A stretch of 64,000 bases of DNA from the NCBI RefSeq assembly GCF_010974825.1, contig NZ_JAAILA010000002.1, forward strand, positions 62,001 through 126,000, in the 5' to 3' direction. The notes beneath the pieces were generated by a model. The model did no database searches. It saw only the letters and a program-made list of their open reading frames with translations, and was not told the origin of the DNA. Shown one piece after another: positions 6,960 to 15,461 of this stretch (position 1 is its first letter; each line of letters begins with the position of its first letter). This stretch comes from Aeromonas rivipollensis. GTDB lineage: Bacteria > Pseudomonadota > Gammaproteobacteria > Enterobacterales > Aeromonadaceae. The translations under genes and the position numbers were made by a program.

Positions 6960-7679
6960 GAAGCCTCCCTGCTGGAGGGGGCCTGGGTCACCCTGGAGGT
7001 GGCACTGGCCTCCCTGCTGCTGGCGCTGGTGCTCGGCATGCTGGGGGCGCTCGCCAAGCTCTCCCCCTACAAGTGGGCGCGCGGCATCGCGACCGCCTAC
7101 ACCACCGTCATTCGCGGCATCCCTGATCTGGTGCTGATGATGCTGCTGTTCTTCGGCGGCCAGGTGCTGATCAACGGGATCTGTACCTGGGTCAACGAGG
7201 CCTACAACAACTACCTGCTGGAGAGCAATCCGAACCAGGAGTGGGTCTCCCTGCTGCCGGATTACATCGACATCAGCCCCTTTGCGGCCGGGGTCGCCAC
7301 CATAGGCTTCATCTTCGGCGCCTACATGACCGAGACCTTCCGCGGCGCCATCCTGGCGGTGGACAAGGGAGAGCTGGAAGCCGCTCGCGCCTTTGGCATG
7401 CGGGCGACCCAGGTGTTTGTACGGATCCTCTTCCCCCAGATGATGCGCCACGCCCTGCCGGGCTTTGGCAACAACTGGCTGGTACTGCTGAAAACCACGG
7501 CCCTGGTCTCCATCATCGGGCTCGATGACATGGTGCGAAAGGCGTCCCTGGCGGCGGGCTCGACCCAGCAACCCTTTACCTTCTACATGGCGGTGGCGTT
7601 GATCTTCCTGATCTTCACTGCGGTCTCGACCTCGGCGCTCAAGTGGGCCGAGCGTCACTACGCCATCAAGACGAGGTAA
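6939..7679 (+). CDS. hisQ: Amino-acid ABC transporter permease (HisQ type)
   Basis: A 246-residue inner-membrane permease with about five helices. The cytoplasmic coupling loop (EAA motif) is visible as ELEAARAFGMRATQVFVRI, and TVIRGIPDLVLMMLLFFGG is the family signature. ATG 6939 is preceded by GGAG at 6 nt; an in-frame ATG at 6927 lacks a ribosome site. It forms the channel with the HisM-type permease downstream. Both ends of this gene are echoed by short in-frame duplications, one 64 bp upstream and one 90 bp downstream. Confidence 0.9.
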   Translation: MFDLKGYEASLLEGAWVTLEVALASLLLALVLGMLGALAKLSPYKWARGIATAYTTVIRGIPDLVLMMLLFFGGQVLINGICTWVNEAYNNYLLESNPNQEWVSLLPDYIDISPFAAGVATIGFIFGAYMTETFRGAILAVDKGELEAARAFGMRATQVFVRILFPQMMRHALPGFGNNWLVLLKTTALVSIIGLDDMVRKASLAAGSTQQPFTFYMAVALIFLIFTAVSTSALKWAERHYAIKTR

Positions 7680-7775
7680 GCCATGCCGTATTCAATGCAG
7701 TCATTCGTTTACTGTGATAGTCGCGGTGTCAGTGCCGAGCGTATCTACATCACGATCAAGACGAGGTAAGCCATG
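7665..7775 (+). repeat. Direct repeat of the hisQ end / hisM start junction (90-bp offset)
   Basis: A 21-bp sequence, ATCAAGACGAGGTAAGCCAT followed by G, occurs at 7665-7685 and again at 7755-7775. It covers the last codons of hisQ, its stop, the ribosome site and the ATG. Similarity extends upstream (GCCGAGCGT in both), so the duplicated part is about 38-41 bp long. Confidence 0.9.
7683..7769 (+). CDS. 28-codon mini-ORF between hisQ and hisM, echo of the HisQ C-terminus
   Basis: The ATG in the first copy of the repeated junction has the same ribosome site as hisM (AGGTAAGCC-ATG) and opens a frame of 28 codons that ends in ...AERIYITIKTR and stop. HisQ itself ends in ...AERHYAIKTR and stop. 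The mini-ORF therefore terminates with a copy of the HisQ tail and hands over to hisM just as hisQ would have done. It may be translated, but a function is not evident; the simplest reading is a duplication scar that kept translational coupling. Confidence 0.35.
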   Translation: MPYSMQSFVYCDSRGVSAERIYITIKTR

Positions 7776-8465
7776 GATTTCTCCATCATTCTCAAGGAGT
7801 GGCCCACCTACTGGGAGGGCTTCTACACCACCATCTGGCTGGTGGCGGCCTCCCTCATGCTCGGCCTCATGCTGGCGGTGCCCATGGGCATTTTGCGCAA
7901 CAGCCGCAACTGGCTGATCAAGGGGCCGATCTGGGCTTATATCTACTTCTTCCGCGGCACCCCGCTGCTGGTGCAGCTGTTCATCATCTACTACGGCGCC
8001 GCCCAGTGGGAGTGGCTCAAGAACGGCCCCGCCTGGGTGCTCTTCTCCGAGGCCTGGTTCTGCGCCCTGCTGGCGTTCACCCTCAACACCGGCGCCTACA
8101 CCGCCGAGATAGTGCGCGGCGCCGTGCTGAACATGCCAAAGGGGCAGATTGAGGCGGCCAATGCCTTTGGCATGAGCCGCTGGCAGACCCTCACCCGCAT
8201 CATCTTGCCCAACTCGTTTCGCCGTGCGCTGCCCGCCTACAGCAACGAAGTGATCTTCATGCTGCAGGGCTCGGCGGTGGCGGGCATCATCACCATAGTC
8301 GACCTGACAGGTGCGGCGCGGATCATCAACTCCCGCTACTACAGCCCGTTCGAGGCCTTCCTGACCGCAGGCCTGCTCTACATGCTGCTCACCTTTGCCA
8401 TCGTCTGGCTGTTCAAGAAATGGGAGGCCCGCTGGCACGCCCACCTGCGCCCCCGCAGCGTATGA
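7773..8465 (+). CDS. hisM: Amino-acid ABC transporter permease (HisM type)
   Basis: A 230-residue inner-membrane permease. It has the characteristic YFFRGTPLLVQLFIIYYG near residues 63-80 and the coupling loop IEAANAFGMSRWQTLTRI. It is the last gene of the hisP / binding protein / hisQ / hisM operon and ends at a strong terminator. The start has AGGTAAGCC just upstream. Together with HisQ it forms the membrane pore of the importer for basic amino acids. Confidence 0.9.
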   Translation: MDFSIILKEWPTYWEGFYTTIWLVAASLMLGLMLAVPMGILRNSRNWLIKGPIWAYIYFFRGTPLLVQLFIIYYGAAQWEWLKNGPAWVLFSEAWFCALLAFTLNTGAYTAEIVRGAVLNMPKGQIEAANAFGMSRWQTLTRIILPNSFRRALPAYSNEVIFMLQGSAVAGIITIVDLTGAARIINSRYYSPFEAFLTAGLLYMLLTFAIVWLFKKWEARWHAHLRPRSV

Positions 8466-8476
8466 CAAAAATGAAG

Positions 8477-8501
8477 AAGCCCGCAGCTGCGGGCTTTTTT
8501 T
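8477..8501. terminator. Terminator after hisM
   Basis: The palindrome AAGCCCGCAG / CTGCGGGCTT is followed by a T run on the plus strand. It lies 12 bases after the hisM stop and also just downstream of the convergent gene at 8523-9164. Confidence 0.92.
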
Positions 8502-8522
8502 ATGGCGCCGGCCTCTGCAGGC

Positions 8523-9164
8523 TCAGCGTCCCAGATATTCCCTGTCGAAGAAGGTGTTGACCCAGTGGGGTCGGTAGACGGCGAGCAGTGTCATGGCCAT
8601 GCCGTTGAGCAGGGCCTCGGGGAAGAGCAGCAGCGGCCAGATGGAGAGGTAGTCGGCACTGATGGTGTGCCAGGGGTAGGCGCCGCTCATCCCCATCAGC
8701 AGGGCGCTGGCGAGGATCTTGGCCGAGATGCTCAGCGCCCCCCCAAGAAAGGCGGCCACGAACAGGTAGACGAAGAGGTGGCGGGGCAACCAGGCCCAGC
8801 TTGCCAGAAACAGCAGCCAGCTGGTGGCCACCGGCAGCGCGACACCGATGAGCGCCTGCCAGCCGAACTCCGCCAGCTCGGTGACACCAAAGGCCCCGAG
8901 GATCAGCAGGGTGAGGCAGGGGGCCAGCAGGGCGAGGCGCCAGCCCAGCAGCAGGGTCAGGCTGGTGAGGCCGAGAAAGTGGATCTCCAGCCCCTCGTGG
9001 AGGCCTGCCCGCAAGGTCCAGAGCGGCACCAGGACGATGGCGCTCCCCAGGCAGAGGTGCTGATAGAGGGGGTTGGCGTGGAGGGTGCGCAGCAGGGAGG
9101 CGTTCAGGCTGAAGGCGAGCAGCACCAGCCAGAGCAGGAGGGCGGCGACTTGTCCTTCACTCAT
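8523..9164 (-). CDS. CbiM-like energy-coupling-factor family membrane protein
   Basis: A 213-residue hydrophobic protein with about six membrane helices. The pattern FLGLTSLTLLLGWRLALLAP and the late segment SIWPLLLFPEALLNGMAMTLLAVYRPHWV resemble the CbiM / energy-coupling-factor permease family (predicted membrane protein COG3235). In CbiM the extreme N-terminus (Met-His) binds Co or Ni; here it is MSEGQ, so a metal-import role is not supported. It lies downstream of pflA in the same direction but is separated from it by a terminator. Confidence 0.7.
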   Translation of the reverse strand: MSEGQVAALLLWLVLLAFSLNASLLRTLHANPLYQHLCLGSAIVLVPLWTLRAGLHEGLEIHFLGLTSLTLLLGWRLALLAPCLTLLILGAFGVTELAEFGWQALIGVALPVATSWLLFLASWAWLPRHLFVYLFVAAFLGGALSISAKILASALLMGMSGAYPWHTISADYLSIWPLLLFPEALLNGMAMTLLAVYRPHWVNTFFDREYLGR

Positions 9165-9221
9165 GACATGTTCCCTCGGATGTCACTGCCCGGTGATGAG
9201 CCCGGGCGCTGGCGGCGCAAT

Positions 9222-9252
9222 GAAAAGAGGCCGCCCAATCCCGGGCGGCCTC
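9222..9252 (-). terminator. Terminator after pflA
   Basis: On the minus strand a 10-bp perfect stem (GAGGCCGCCC / GGGCGGCCTC, 6-nt loop) is followed by TTTT. It lies 5 bases after the pflA stop. Confidence 0.9.
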
Positions 9253-9257
9253 CAGTC

Positions 9258-10100
9258 TCAATACTTCACGTTGGGGTGGTACTTGCCGAGGATGGCCTGG
9301 ACCCTGTCCATGGTCTCCTTGCTGGGGGGCTTGATCCCGGTCAGATCGTAAGTGTCTCCCAGCACATCCCACTTGTGCTTGCCCAGTTCGTGGTAGGGCA
9401 GCAGCTCCACCTTCTCGACGCACTCCCCCAGCTCTGCGATGAACTGGCCGAGCCCCTCGGCGCTCTCGTCATCGTCGGACCAGGTGGGCACCACCACGTA
9501 GCGGATCCACATGGTCTGGCCGCGGGACGCCAGGTAGCGGGCAAACTCCAGGGTGTACTTGTTGCTGACATGGGTGAGGGGGATGTGCTTCTCGTCGTTG
9601 ATCTGCTTGATGTCGAGCAGCACCAGATCGGTGTTGTCGAGCACCCGATCGAGCAGCTCGTCGTAGTGACGCACGAAGCCGTTGGTATCCAGGCAGGTGT
9701 GGATCCCTTGCGCCTGGCAGGCGGCAAACAGCTCGGCGATGAACTCTTGCTGCAGCATGGCTTCCCCACCGGAGGCGGTGACGCCGCCGCCGGAGGCATT
9801 CATGAAGTGGCGGTAGCTGGTGAGATCCTGCATCAACTCGGGCACAGTGACCTCGCGGCCGCCCTGGGTGTCCCAGGTGTCCCGGTTGTGGCAATACTTG
9901 CAGCGCATCAGGCAGCCCTGCATGAATACGATGAAGCGGATGCCGGGGCCGTCGACTGTGCCGCAGGTCTCGACGGAATGGATCCGGCCAATGATGTCGG
10001 GATTGCTGGTGTCGCTAACGGTGGCGGCAGGGATCCGCTGAGTGCCCTGATCGGCAGGGCCGCTGGTTTCAACGGCAGGGATCCGGTTAATGACTGACAT
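9258..10100 (-). CDS. pflA: Pyruvate formate-lyase activating enzyme with a duplicated N-terminus
   Basis: A 280-residue radical-SAM enzyme that installs the glycyl radical on pyruvate formate-lyase under anaerobiosis. The Cys triad is in [15 protein letters not shown], with GIRF just before it, and [17 protein letters not shown] follows. E. coli PflA has 246 residues and begins with the segment seen here at about residues 36-55 ([18 protein letters not shown]). The extra 33 N-terminal residues contain a diverged copy of that start ([11 protein letters not shown]), giving an in-frame partial duplication. Start ATG 10100 follows TTGGAG at 6 nt; an upstream in-frame TTG is not supported. Confidence 0.92.
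   Translation of the reverse strand: MSVINRIPAVETSGPADQGTQRIPAATVSDTSNPDIIGRIHSVETCGTVDGPGIRFIVFMQGCLMRCKYCHNRDTWDTQGGREVTVPELMQDLTSYRHFMNASGGGVTASGGEAMLQQEFIAELFAACQAQGIHTCLDTNGFVRHYDELLDRVLDNTDLVLLDIKQINDEKHIPLTHVSNKYTLEFARYLASRGQTMWIRYVVVPTWSDDDESAEGLGQFIAELGECVEKVELLPYHELGKHKWDVLGDTYDLTGIKPPSKETMDRVQAILGKYHPNVKY
9955..10100 (-). repeat. Internal duplication in the first codons of pflA
   Basis: Residues 4-14 ([11 protein letters not shown]) repeat at residues 37-47 ([11 protein letters not shown]), an offset of 33 codons. At the DNA level the two share GGATCCGG and the flanking pattern. A shorter third copy (RIPAAT, residues 22-27) lies between, with the 13-bp identity CGGCAGGGATCCG on the plus strand. 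The duplication keeps the reading frame. Confidence 0.8.
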
Positions 10101-10175
10101 AGACGACTCCAATTGTTCGGACAGGGTTCGAGCGGTCGTTATTTTATGACATAAAGCCCTATAAATCCTACCAGT

Positions 10176-13115
10176 TTAGCCTGCCGGGGTGGCACCCAGC
10201 AGACTCTCCAGTGCCTTGACGGGGAGCGGGCGGCTGGTCAGGAAGCCTTGGTAGTGCTGGCATCCCAGGGCCTTGAGCACGGCCAGCTGCTCCTCGTCCT
10301 CCACCCCTTCGGCGGTCACCGTGAAGCGAAACACCTTGGCGAGATCCAGGATGGCCTTGACGATGGCCTTGTCCTGCTCGCTGTGGACCAGCGTCTGGAT
10401 GAAGCTCCTATCCAGTTTGACCTCATCGGCGGGCAGATCGCGCAAATAGGCGAGAGAAGAGTAGCCGGTACCGAAGTCATCGATGGAGATGAGGATGCCC
10501 AGCCCCTTGAGCTGGCGGATCTTGGCGATGCTGTCCAGCCGGTTCTCCAGCACCACGGACTCGGTGACCTCCAGCAGCAGGCGCGACGGCGGCACCCCGG
10601 TATCGCGCAGCACGTACTCCACCTGCTGCACGAAGCCGGCGGTGTGGAACTGGCGGGCGCTGACGTTGACCGACAGATGGGGGATGGCGAGGCCGTTGTT
10701 GAGCCAGAAGCTGTATTGGGCGCAGGCGGTCTTCATCACCCAGTAGCCTATCTCCTGGATCAGGGTGGTCTCTTCGGCGATGGGAATGAAATCCCCGGGG
10801 GGGATCATGGTGCCGTCCATCTTCTGCCAGCGCAGCAGGGCCTCCACGCCGGAGAGGCTGCCGTTGTCGACCCTGTACTGGGGTTGATAGTGCAGCACCA
10901 GCTCGTTGTTGCGCAGGGCATCGCGCAGCTGGTTGTTGAGGGAGAGCTTGCTCTTCTCCTTCTCCGCCATGGCCTCGCTGAAGAAGATGTGGTTGCCCTG
11001 GCCGGCCCGTTTGGCCATGTGGACGGCGGTATCGGCCTGCTGCATCAGGATCAGGTGATCCTTGTCATCGTCGCTGAACAGGCTGATCCCCACGGAGGCG
11101 CTGCAGTGCAGCTTGTGATCGCCGATGTCGAAGGGGAGCCGGAAAATGCTCATCAGCTCGCGGGCGAAGTGCTCCGCCAGTATCTTGGCGGTGACATAGC
11201 CCTGGCCCAGCGCGGTGAACAGCAGGGCGAACTCGTCTCCCGAGGTGCGGGCCAGCACCAGGTTCTCCTGGGGCAGGGACTTGAGCCGCACCACCACGGC
11301 CTGGAGCAGCAGATCGCCGCAGGCGTGGCCGAGGGAGTCGTTGATCGACTTGAAATTGTCGAGATCCAGCAGCAGCAATGCCCCCCACTGCCCGTTCGGG
11401 ATCGCAAGGGTGCGCTGCATGATGTCGTTCAGGCTGCGCCTGTTGTAGAGGTCGCACAGATCGTCGTAATAGGCGAGCCGCTCTATGTGGCGGGCCGCCT
11501 CTCTCTCCTGGGTGATGTCGTGGAAGCTGCAGACGAAATGGCTGATCTCGTCCTCCTCATCCTTGACGCCGCTCACCATCAGCCGCACCGGGAAGAGATG
11601 GCCCTCCTTGTGCAGACACTGCTCCTCGCCGAGCCAGTATCCCTGCTTATCGACGGCGGCAATGACCTCCTGCTTGAGGCTGTCGCCATAGTAGGTGGGC
11701 CTCAGGGCCTCGATATGCTGACCGAGCATCTCGTCGTCCCCGAACCCTGTGATGCGGCTGAAGGAGTCGTTGACCTTGAGGATGATGCCGCCGTGATCCA
11801 TCACCAGCAGACCGTCGTGGGTGTTGAAGGCCACCTCGGCCAGACGCAGGGCATCGTCGTTGGCGAGGCGCTGCAACTCGATGGCGGCCCGCTCACGCTG
11901 CTCGTAAAGGGCATCGAGCAGGGGAATGGGGTCGGCCAGCGGCCCGTCGAGCAGCAGGGTGATCTGACCCAGGGGAGCGCCGCCCTGGCCCTGGAGGGGA
12001 ATGCCGATGTAGGCCTTGGCGTTGAGGGCCAGCAACTGGGTGGCCTGGGGATAGCGCAGGGGCAGGTCTTCCACATAGAGGCTCTGGCCGTGCTGGAAGA
12101 TCTCCCGGCCCGGGCCTATCTCCATCCGCATGGGCTTGACCGCGGAGAAGGTCTCTCCTTCCAGCACGCAGCGGGGAATGAGCCAGAGATCCTGGCCACG
12201 CAGCTGAAACTCCCCGAGCCAGCCGATGCGGGCGCCGCTCGCCGTCATGGCCCAGCGCACCAGGGCGCGGCAATACTCATTGCCGGTTTTGCAACTGAGC
12301 CCGCTTGGCAGGGTGAAGGGGGAAGCCTCGGTCACCTCGAGTTCGGGCTGCCAGTGGCCCAGCAACTGGGCGCAGTGGCGCACCAGCTGCAGTGTCTCTT
12401 CGCCTATCAGGGTCGTCTCGGCGTATTCGAGGCTGAGCACGCCGATGAGCTTCTCCTGCTCCAGCAGGGCGCCGTCCAGGCGGGAGCTGACATTGGCATT
12501 GGCCAGATAATAGTGCTGGCTCAGCATGGGTTGGTGGGCGGCCTCCGAGAAGCTCAGGGCACCCCGGGTACGCAAGGCCCGGATGTAGCGGCTGTCACCG
12601 CGAATGGCACCGACAGAATCCGCATTCAGGGTGAAGACAGGGGTCAGCTGCTCGCTGCCGAGGGGGCCATTGGCCTGGTAGTGCCAGAGGATCAGGCGAT
12701 CGGCCCCCAGGCACTCCCTGAGGCTCTCCAGCATGGGGGCATACTGCTGCTGGCTGGCCATCTGGCTCAGGCGCGGCAGTTGCAGCGACAAGCTGGCCGC
12801 ACTCTCCTGGGGTTGGGTCTGCAGGCAGATGAGCCAGAAGGCGTCCTGTTCATGGGAGAGGGAGATGTGCCACTGCTGGGCGGCAAAGCGCAGCAGCAGC
12901 TTGCCCCCCTGGCCGCTGGCGAGCCGCTGCTCTATGGGCTGGCGCAGGGCATCCGGCAACTGGGCCGGCCAGGCGCTGCGGGGCTCATCGAGCCAGTGGA
13001 GCGGGGTCTGCATCACATCGGTCAGGGCGACCAGCCGTTGACTACGGGTATCCAGGCGAAAGAACAGGGGGGCCTGGCTGGCTGTCGGGAGATGACTGAG
13101 CGCGGTAGACGACAT
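10176..13115 (-). CDS. PAS-GGDEF-EAL protein, probable cyclic-di-GMP phosphodiesterase
   Basis: A 979-residue signalling protein with no evident membrane segment. An N-terminal region of about 425 residues holds one or two GAF-like sensor parts, then a PAS domain (about 430-550; FNTHDGLLVMDHGGIILKVN), a GGDEF domain (about 560-720) and an EAL domain (about 735-975). The GGDEF signature reads TSGDEF near residue 625, with Ser for the first Gly, so cyclase activity is uncertain. The EAL domain looks intact: GVEALLRW, NVSARQF, LEVTES, IDDFGTGYSS, VKLDRSFI and TAEGVED. The likely net role is to degrade cyclic-di-GMP in response to a cytoplasmic signal. It is a single gene, divergent from the CoA-disulfide reductase. 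Confidence 0.9.
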   Translation of the reverse strand: MSSTALSHLPTASQAPLFFRLDTRSQRLVALTDVMQTPLHWLDEPRSAWPAQLPDALRQPIEQRLASGQGGKLLLRFAAQQWHISLSHEQDAFWLICLQTQPQESAASLSLQLPRLSQMASQQQYAPMLESLRECLGADRLILWHYQANGPLGSEQLTPVFTLNADSVGAIRGDSRYIRALRTRGALSFSEAAHQPMLSQHYYLANANVSSRLDGALLEQEKLIGVLSLEYAETTLIGEETLQLVRHCAQLLGHWQPELEVTEASPFTLPSGLSCKTGNEYCRALVRWAMTASGARIGWLGEFQLRGQDLWLIPRCVLEGETFSAVKPMRMEIGPGREIFQHGQSLYVEDLPLRYPQATQLLALNAKAYIGIPLQGQGGAPLGQITLLLDGPLADPIPLLDALYEQRERAAIELQRLANDDALRLAEVAFNTHDGLLVMDHGGIILKVNDSFSRITGFGDDEMLGQHIEALRPTYYGDSLKQEVIAAVDKQGYWLGEEQCLHKEGHLFPVRLMVSGVKDEEDEISHFVCSFHDITQEREAARHIERLAYYDDLCDLYNRRSLNDIMQRTLAIPNGQWGALLLLDLDNFKSINDSLGHACGDLLLQAVVVRLKSLPQENLVLARTSGDEFALLFTALGQGYVTAKILAEHFARELMSIFRLPFDIGDHKLHCSASVGISLFSDDDKDHLILMQQADTAVHMAKRAGQGNHIFFSEAMAEKEKSKLSLNNQLRDALRNNELVLHYQPQYRVDNGSLSGVEALLRWQKMDGTMIPPGDFIPIAEETTLIQEIGYWVMKTACAQYSFWLNNGLAIPHLSVNVSARQFHTAGFVQQVEYVLRDTGVPPSRLLLEVTESVVLENRLDSIAKIRQLKGLGILISIDDFGTGYSSLAYLRDLPADEVKLDRSFIQTLVHSEQDKAIVKAILDLAKVFRFTVTAEGVEDEEQLAVLKALGCQHYQGFLTSRPLPVKALESLLGATPAG

Positions 13116-13195
13116 GAACTGACACTATCCTGTTGAGCAATTGTCGGAGGGCAAGAATACTGCAAATCCGCGGCAAACAAAATTTCATTGAAACC

Positions 13196-13217
13196 TAAAT
13201 TAGATTGTTCTAATTTA
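13196..13217. promoter_or_regulatory. Perfect 9-bp inverted repeat in the divergent promoter region
   Basis: TAAATTAGA-TTGT-TCTAATTTA lies 33 bp before the CoA-disulfide reductase start. The AT-rich symmetry and position fit an operator for a winged-helix repressor such as the ArsR-family sulfur sensors (BigR/SqrR type); this link is inference from the rhodanese-bearing target gene. Confidence 0.55.
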
Positions 13218-13249
13218 ATGTCAATTTCTCGTTGAGTGGAGTCTTGCAG

Positions 13250-14938
13250 ATGAAACGGATCCTGATTGTGGGTGGTGTCGCCGGGGGCGCATCGGCGGCG
13301 GCCCGTGCCCGTCGTGTGAGCGAAGAGGCTGAGATAGTGATGTTCGAGCGGGGCGAGTTTGTCAGCTTCGCCAACTGCGGTCTGCCCTATCACATCGGAG
13401 GGGATATTCTCAATCGGGATGCCTTGCTGCTGCAGACGCCCCAGAGCTTCAAGCGCCGTTTCAACGTCGATGTGCGGGTCTTCCACGAGGTGATCGAGAT
13501 AGACAAGGGGGGCAAGAGCCTGCTGGTGCGCAACCTGCAAACCGGCGAGGAGCGGCGCGAGCCCTACGATGTGCTGCTGCTGAGCCCGGGTGCGGTGCCC
13601 ATTCGTCCTCCCTTCCCCGGCATCGACAGCCCGGGCGTGCACACCCTGCGCAACATTCCGGACATGGATCGCATCCTGGCGGCTTTGCACCATGACAAGC
13701 CGCGCCATGTCACCGTGGTCGGCGGCGGCTTTATCGGGCTGGAGATGATGGAGGCGCTACACCAGCGCAAGCTGGAGGTCACCCTGCTGGAGCTCTCCGA
13801 TCAGGTGATGGCGCCGGTGGATAAAGAGATGGCCAACATGCTCCATGCCCGTATCCGGGAAGAGGGGATCGATCTGCGTCTGCGCACCGGTCTCTCTGCC
13901 ATCGAGCGTTTGGATGTGCCGGCAGAGAAGACTTCGGCCGTATCTGTCGCAAGCTGTGCCGGCCTGCGCCTGACCCTCAATGACGGCTCTCACCTCGACA
14001 CCGGCATGCTGATCCTGGCCATAGGCGTCAAGCCCGAGACCCTGCTCGCCGCCAAGGCGGGGCTGGAATTGGGCCCGCGCGGCGGCATCAAGGTGGATGC
14101 CGGCATGCGCACCTCGGATCCCTTCATCTACGCGGTGGGGGATGCGGTGGAGGAGACAGATTTCGTCACCGGCGAGTCCGTGCTGATCCCGCTGGCGGGC
14201 CCCGCCAACCGTCAGGGGCGCATCGCCGCCGACAACATGCTGGGGCGAAGCGAGACCTACAAGAAGACGCAAGGCACCGCCATCTGCAAGCTGTTCGACC
14301 TGGCGGTGGCCAGCACAGGCCTTAACGAGAAGCGGCTGGTGCAGCTGGGTCTGCCGTTCGAGAAGGTCTATGTCCACCCGGGCAGCCACGCCGGCTACTA
14401 TCCCGGCGCCCACCCGGTCAGCCTCAAGCTGCTGTTTGCCCCGGATGGCAAGATTTATGGCGCCCAGGCCATCGGCAAGGATGGCATCGACAAGCGCATC
14501 GACGTGCTGGCGGTGGCCCAGCGTGCCGGGCTCACCGTGTTTGACTTGCAGGATCTGGAGCTCACCTATGCGCCGCCGTTCGGCTCGGCCAAGGATGTGA
14601 TCAACATGGCGGGTTTCGTGGCGAGCAACCACTTGAAGGGGGATACCATCCTTTGCCACGCGGCCGAGGTGCAGGCCCGCAACCCGCACCAGCTGGTGGT
14701 GGATGTGCGAAGCGCCCCCGAGCTCGACAAGCTGGGGCGCATACCGGGGGCCCTGCATATTCCCCTCGACGAGCTGCGCGGCCGCCTCGATGAGCTGCCC
14801 AAGGATAAAGAGCTGCTCATCAGCTGTCAGGTGGGTTTGCGCGGCCATGTGGCCTGTCGCCTGTTGAGCCAGCGCGGCTTTCGGGTGAAGAACCTCTCCG
14901 GCGGCTTCAAGACCTGGCAACTGGCCATCGCCGAGTAG
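13250..14938 (+). CDS. CoA-disulfide / CoA-persulfide reductase with rhodanese domain
   Basis: A 562-residue flavoprotein. The N-terminus has an FAD dinucleotide motif (VGGVAGGASAAARARR) and the single active-site Cys43 in SFANCGLPYHIGG, the hallmark of CoA-disulfide reductases. A second nucleotide motif (VVGGGFIGLEMMEAL) binds NAD(P)H. A rhodanese domain follows from about residue 465, with its catalytic Cys near 526 in SCQVGLRGH. This two-part layout is that of the NADH-dependent persulfide reductase (Npsr) described in Shewanella, which acts on CoA-persulfides and polysulfide. The start ATG 13250 is preferred over 13232 because of the family alignment. The likely role is cytoplasmic sulfur or persulfide handling. 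Confidence 0.88.
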   Translation: MKRILIVGGVAGGASAAARARRVSEEAEIVMFERGEFVSFANCGLPYHIGGDILNRDALLLQTPQSFKRRFNVDVRVFHEVIEIDKGGKSLLVRNLQTGEERREPYDVLLLSPGAVPIRPPFPGIDSPGVHTLRNIPDMDRILAALHHDKPRHVTVVGGGFIGLEMMEALHQRKLEVTLLELSDQVMAPVDKEMANMLHARIREEGIDLRLRTGLSAIERLDVPAEKTSAVSVASCAGLRLTLNDGSHLDTGMLILAIGVKPETLLAAKAGLELGPRGGIKVDAGMRTSDPFIYAVGDAVEETDFVTGESVLIPLAGPANRQGRIAADNMLGRSETYKKTQGTAICKLFDLAVASTGLNEKRLVQLGLPFEKVYVHPGSHAGYYPGAHPVSLKLLFAPDGKIYGAQAIGKDGIDKRIDVLAVAQRAGLTVFDLQDLELTYAPPFGSAKDVINMAGFVASNHLKGDTILCHAAEVQARNPHQLVVDVRSAPELDKLGRIPGALHIPLDELRGRLDELPKDKELLISCQVGLRGHVACRLLSQRGFRVKNLSGGFKTWQLAIAE

Positions 14939-14979
14939 ATCTGCCCGGCCGAAATGGCCCAATCGCCTGCTTTGCATGA

Positions 14980-15011
14980 AAATGGGCCACTCTATGGAGT
15001 GGCCCATTTTT
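14980..15011. terminator. Bidirectional terminator
   Basis: An 11-bp perfect stem ATGGGCCACTC / GAGTGGCCCAT with a TATG loop is flanked by A residues on the left and T residues on the right. It lies between convergent genes and can serve both. Confidence 0.92.
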
Positions 15012-15031
15012 ACACCATGAGCACAGCCCGA

Positions 15032-15460
15032 TCAGGGGGCGCCGTCATTGAGCTGCTTGCGAATGTGGTGCTGCAAGACCGCCAGCATGGAGGCGCCGGA
15101 GAGGCCTATCATCAGGGCGCCGTTGACCGCCTCGAGGGGGCCGAGCAGCTTCCACTGCGGGCTCATGACGATGTCGCCATAGCCCAGGGTGGCGAAGTTG
15201 ACCCCGGAGTGGTAGACGGCCTCCTGCAGGGTGTCGAACTCTCCGAGCCACAGGAAGAGCCCGCCCCAGACGCCGATCTGGGCCAGGTTGCCCAGCATCA
15301 CCAGGGTGATGATGCCAAACAGCGCCAGCATGCCGGCCAGCACCCCCTCACGCTTGCCGAACCGTTTGATGTAGAAGCGGATGCACCAGACGGATACCAG
15401 GGATTGCAACAGCATGTTGATCAGGATCACCGGGATGCCGACCATAAATATGAGAAACAT
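15032..15460 (-). CDS. Small two-helix potassium-channel-like protein
   Basis: A 142-residue inner-membrane protein with helices at about residues 3-25 and 40-72, a pore region and a final helix near 108-128. The selectivity-filter text NFATLGYGDI is the classical TxGYGD signature of K+ channels (Ion_trans_2 type). No cytoplasmic RCK or sensor domain is attached. It is the last gene of a five-gene minus-strand operon with efflux components, one base after DUF2955. Its place there suggests a role in balancing charge or potential during export, which is inference. Confidence 0.85.
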   Translation of the reverse strand: MFLIFMVGIPVILINMLLQSLVSVWCIRFYIKRFGKREGVLAGMLALFGIITLVMLGNLAQIGVWGGLFLWLGEFDTLQEAVYHSGVNFATLGYGDIVMSPQWKLLGPLEAVNGALMIGLSGASMLAVLQHHIRKQLNDGAP

Positions 15461-15461
15461 G

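Noticed and set aside
10248..13136. 962-codon plus-strand frame opposite the GGDEF-EAL gene
   Set aside because: It mirrors the real gene; domains are clear only on the minus strand.
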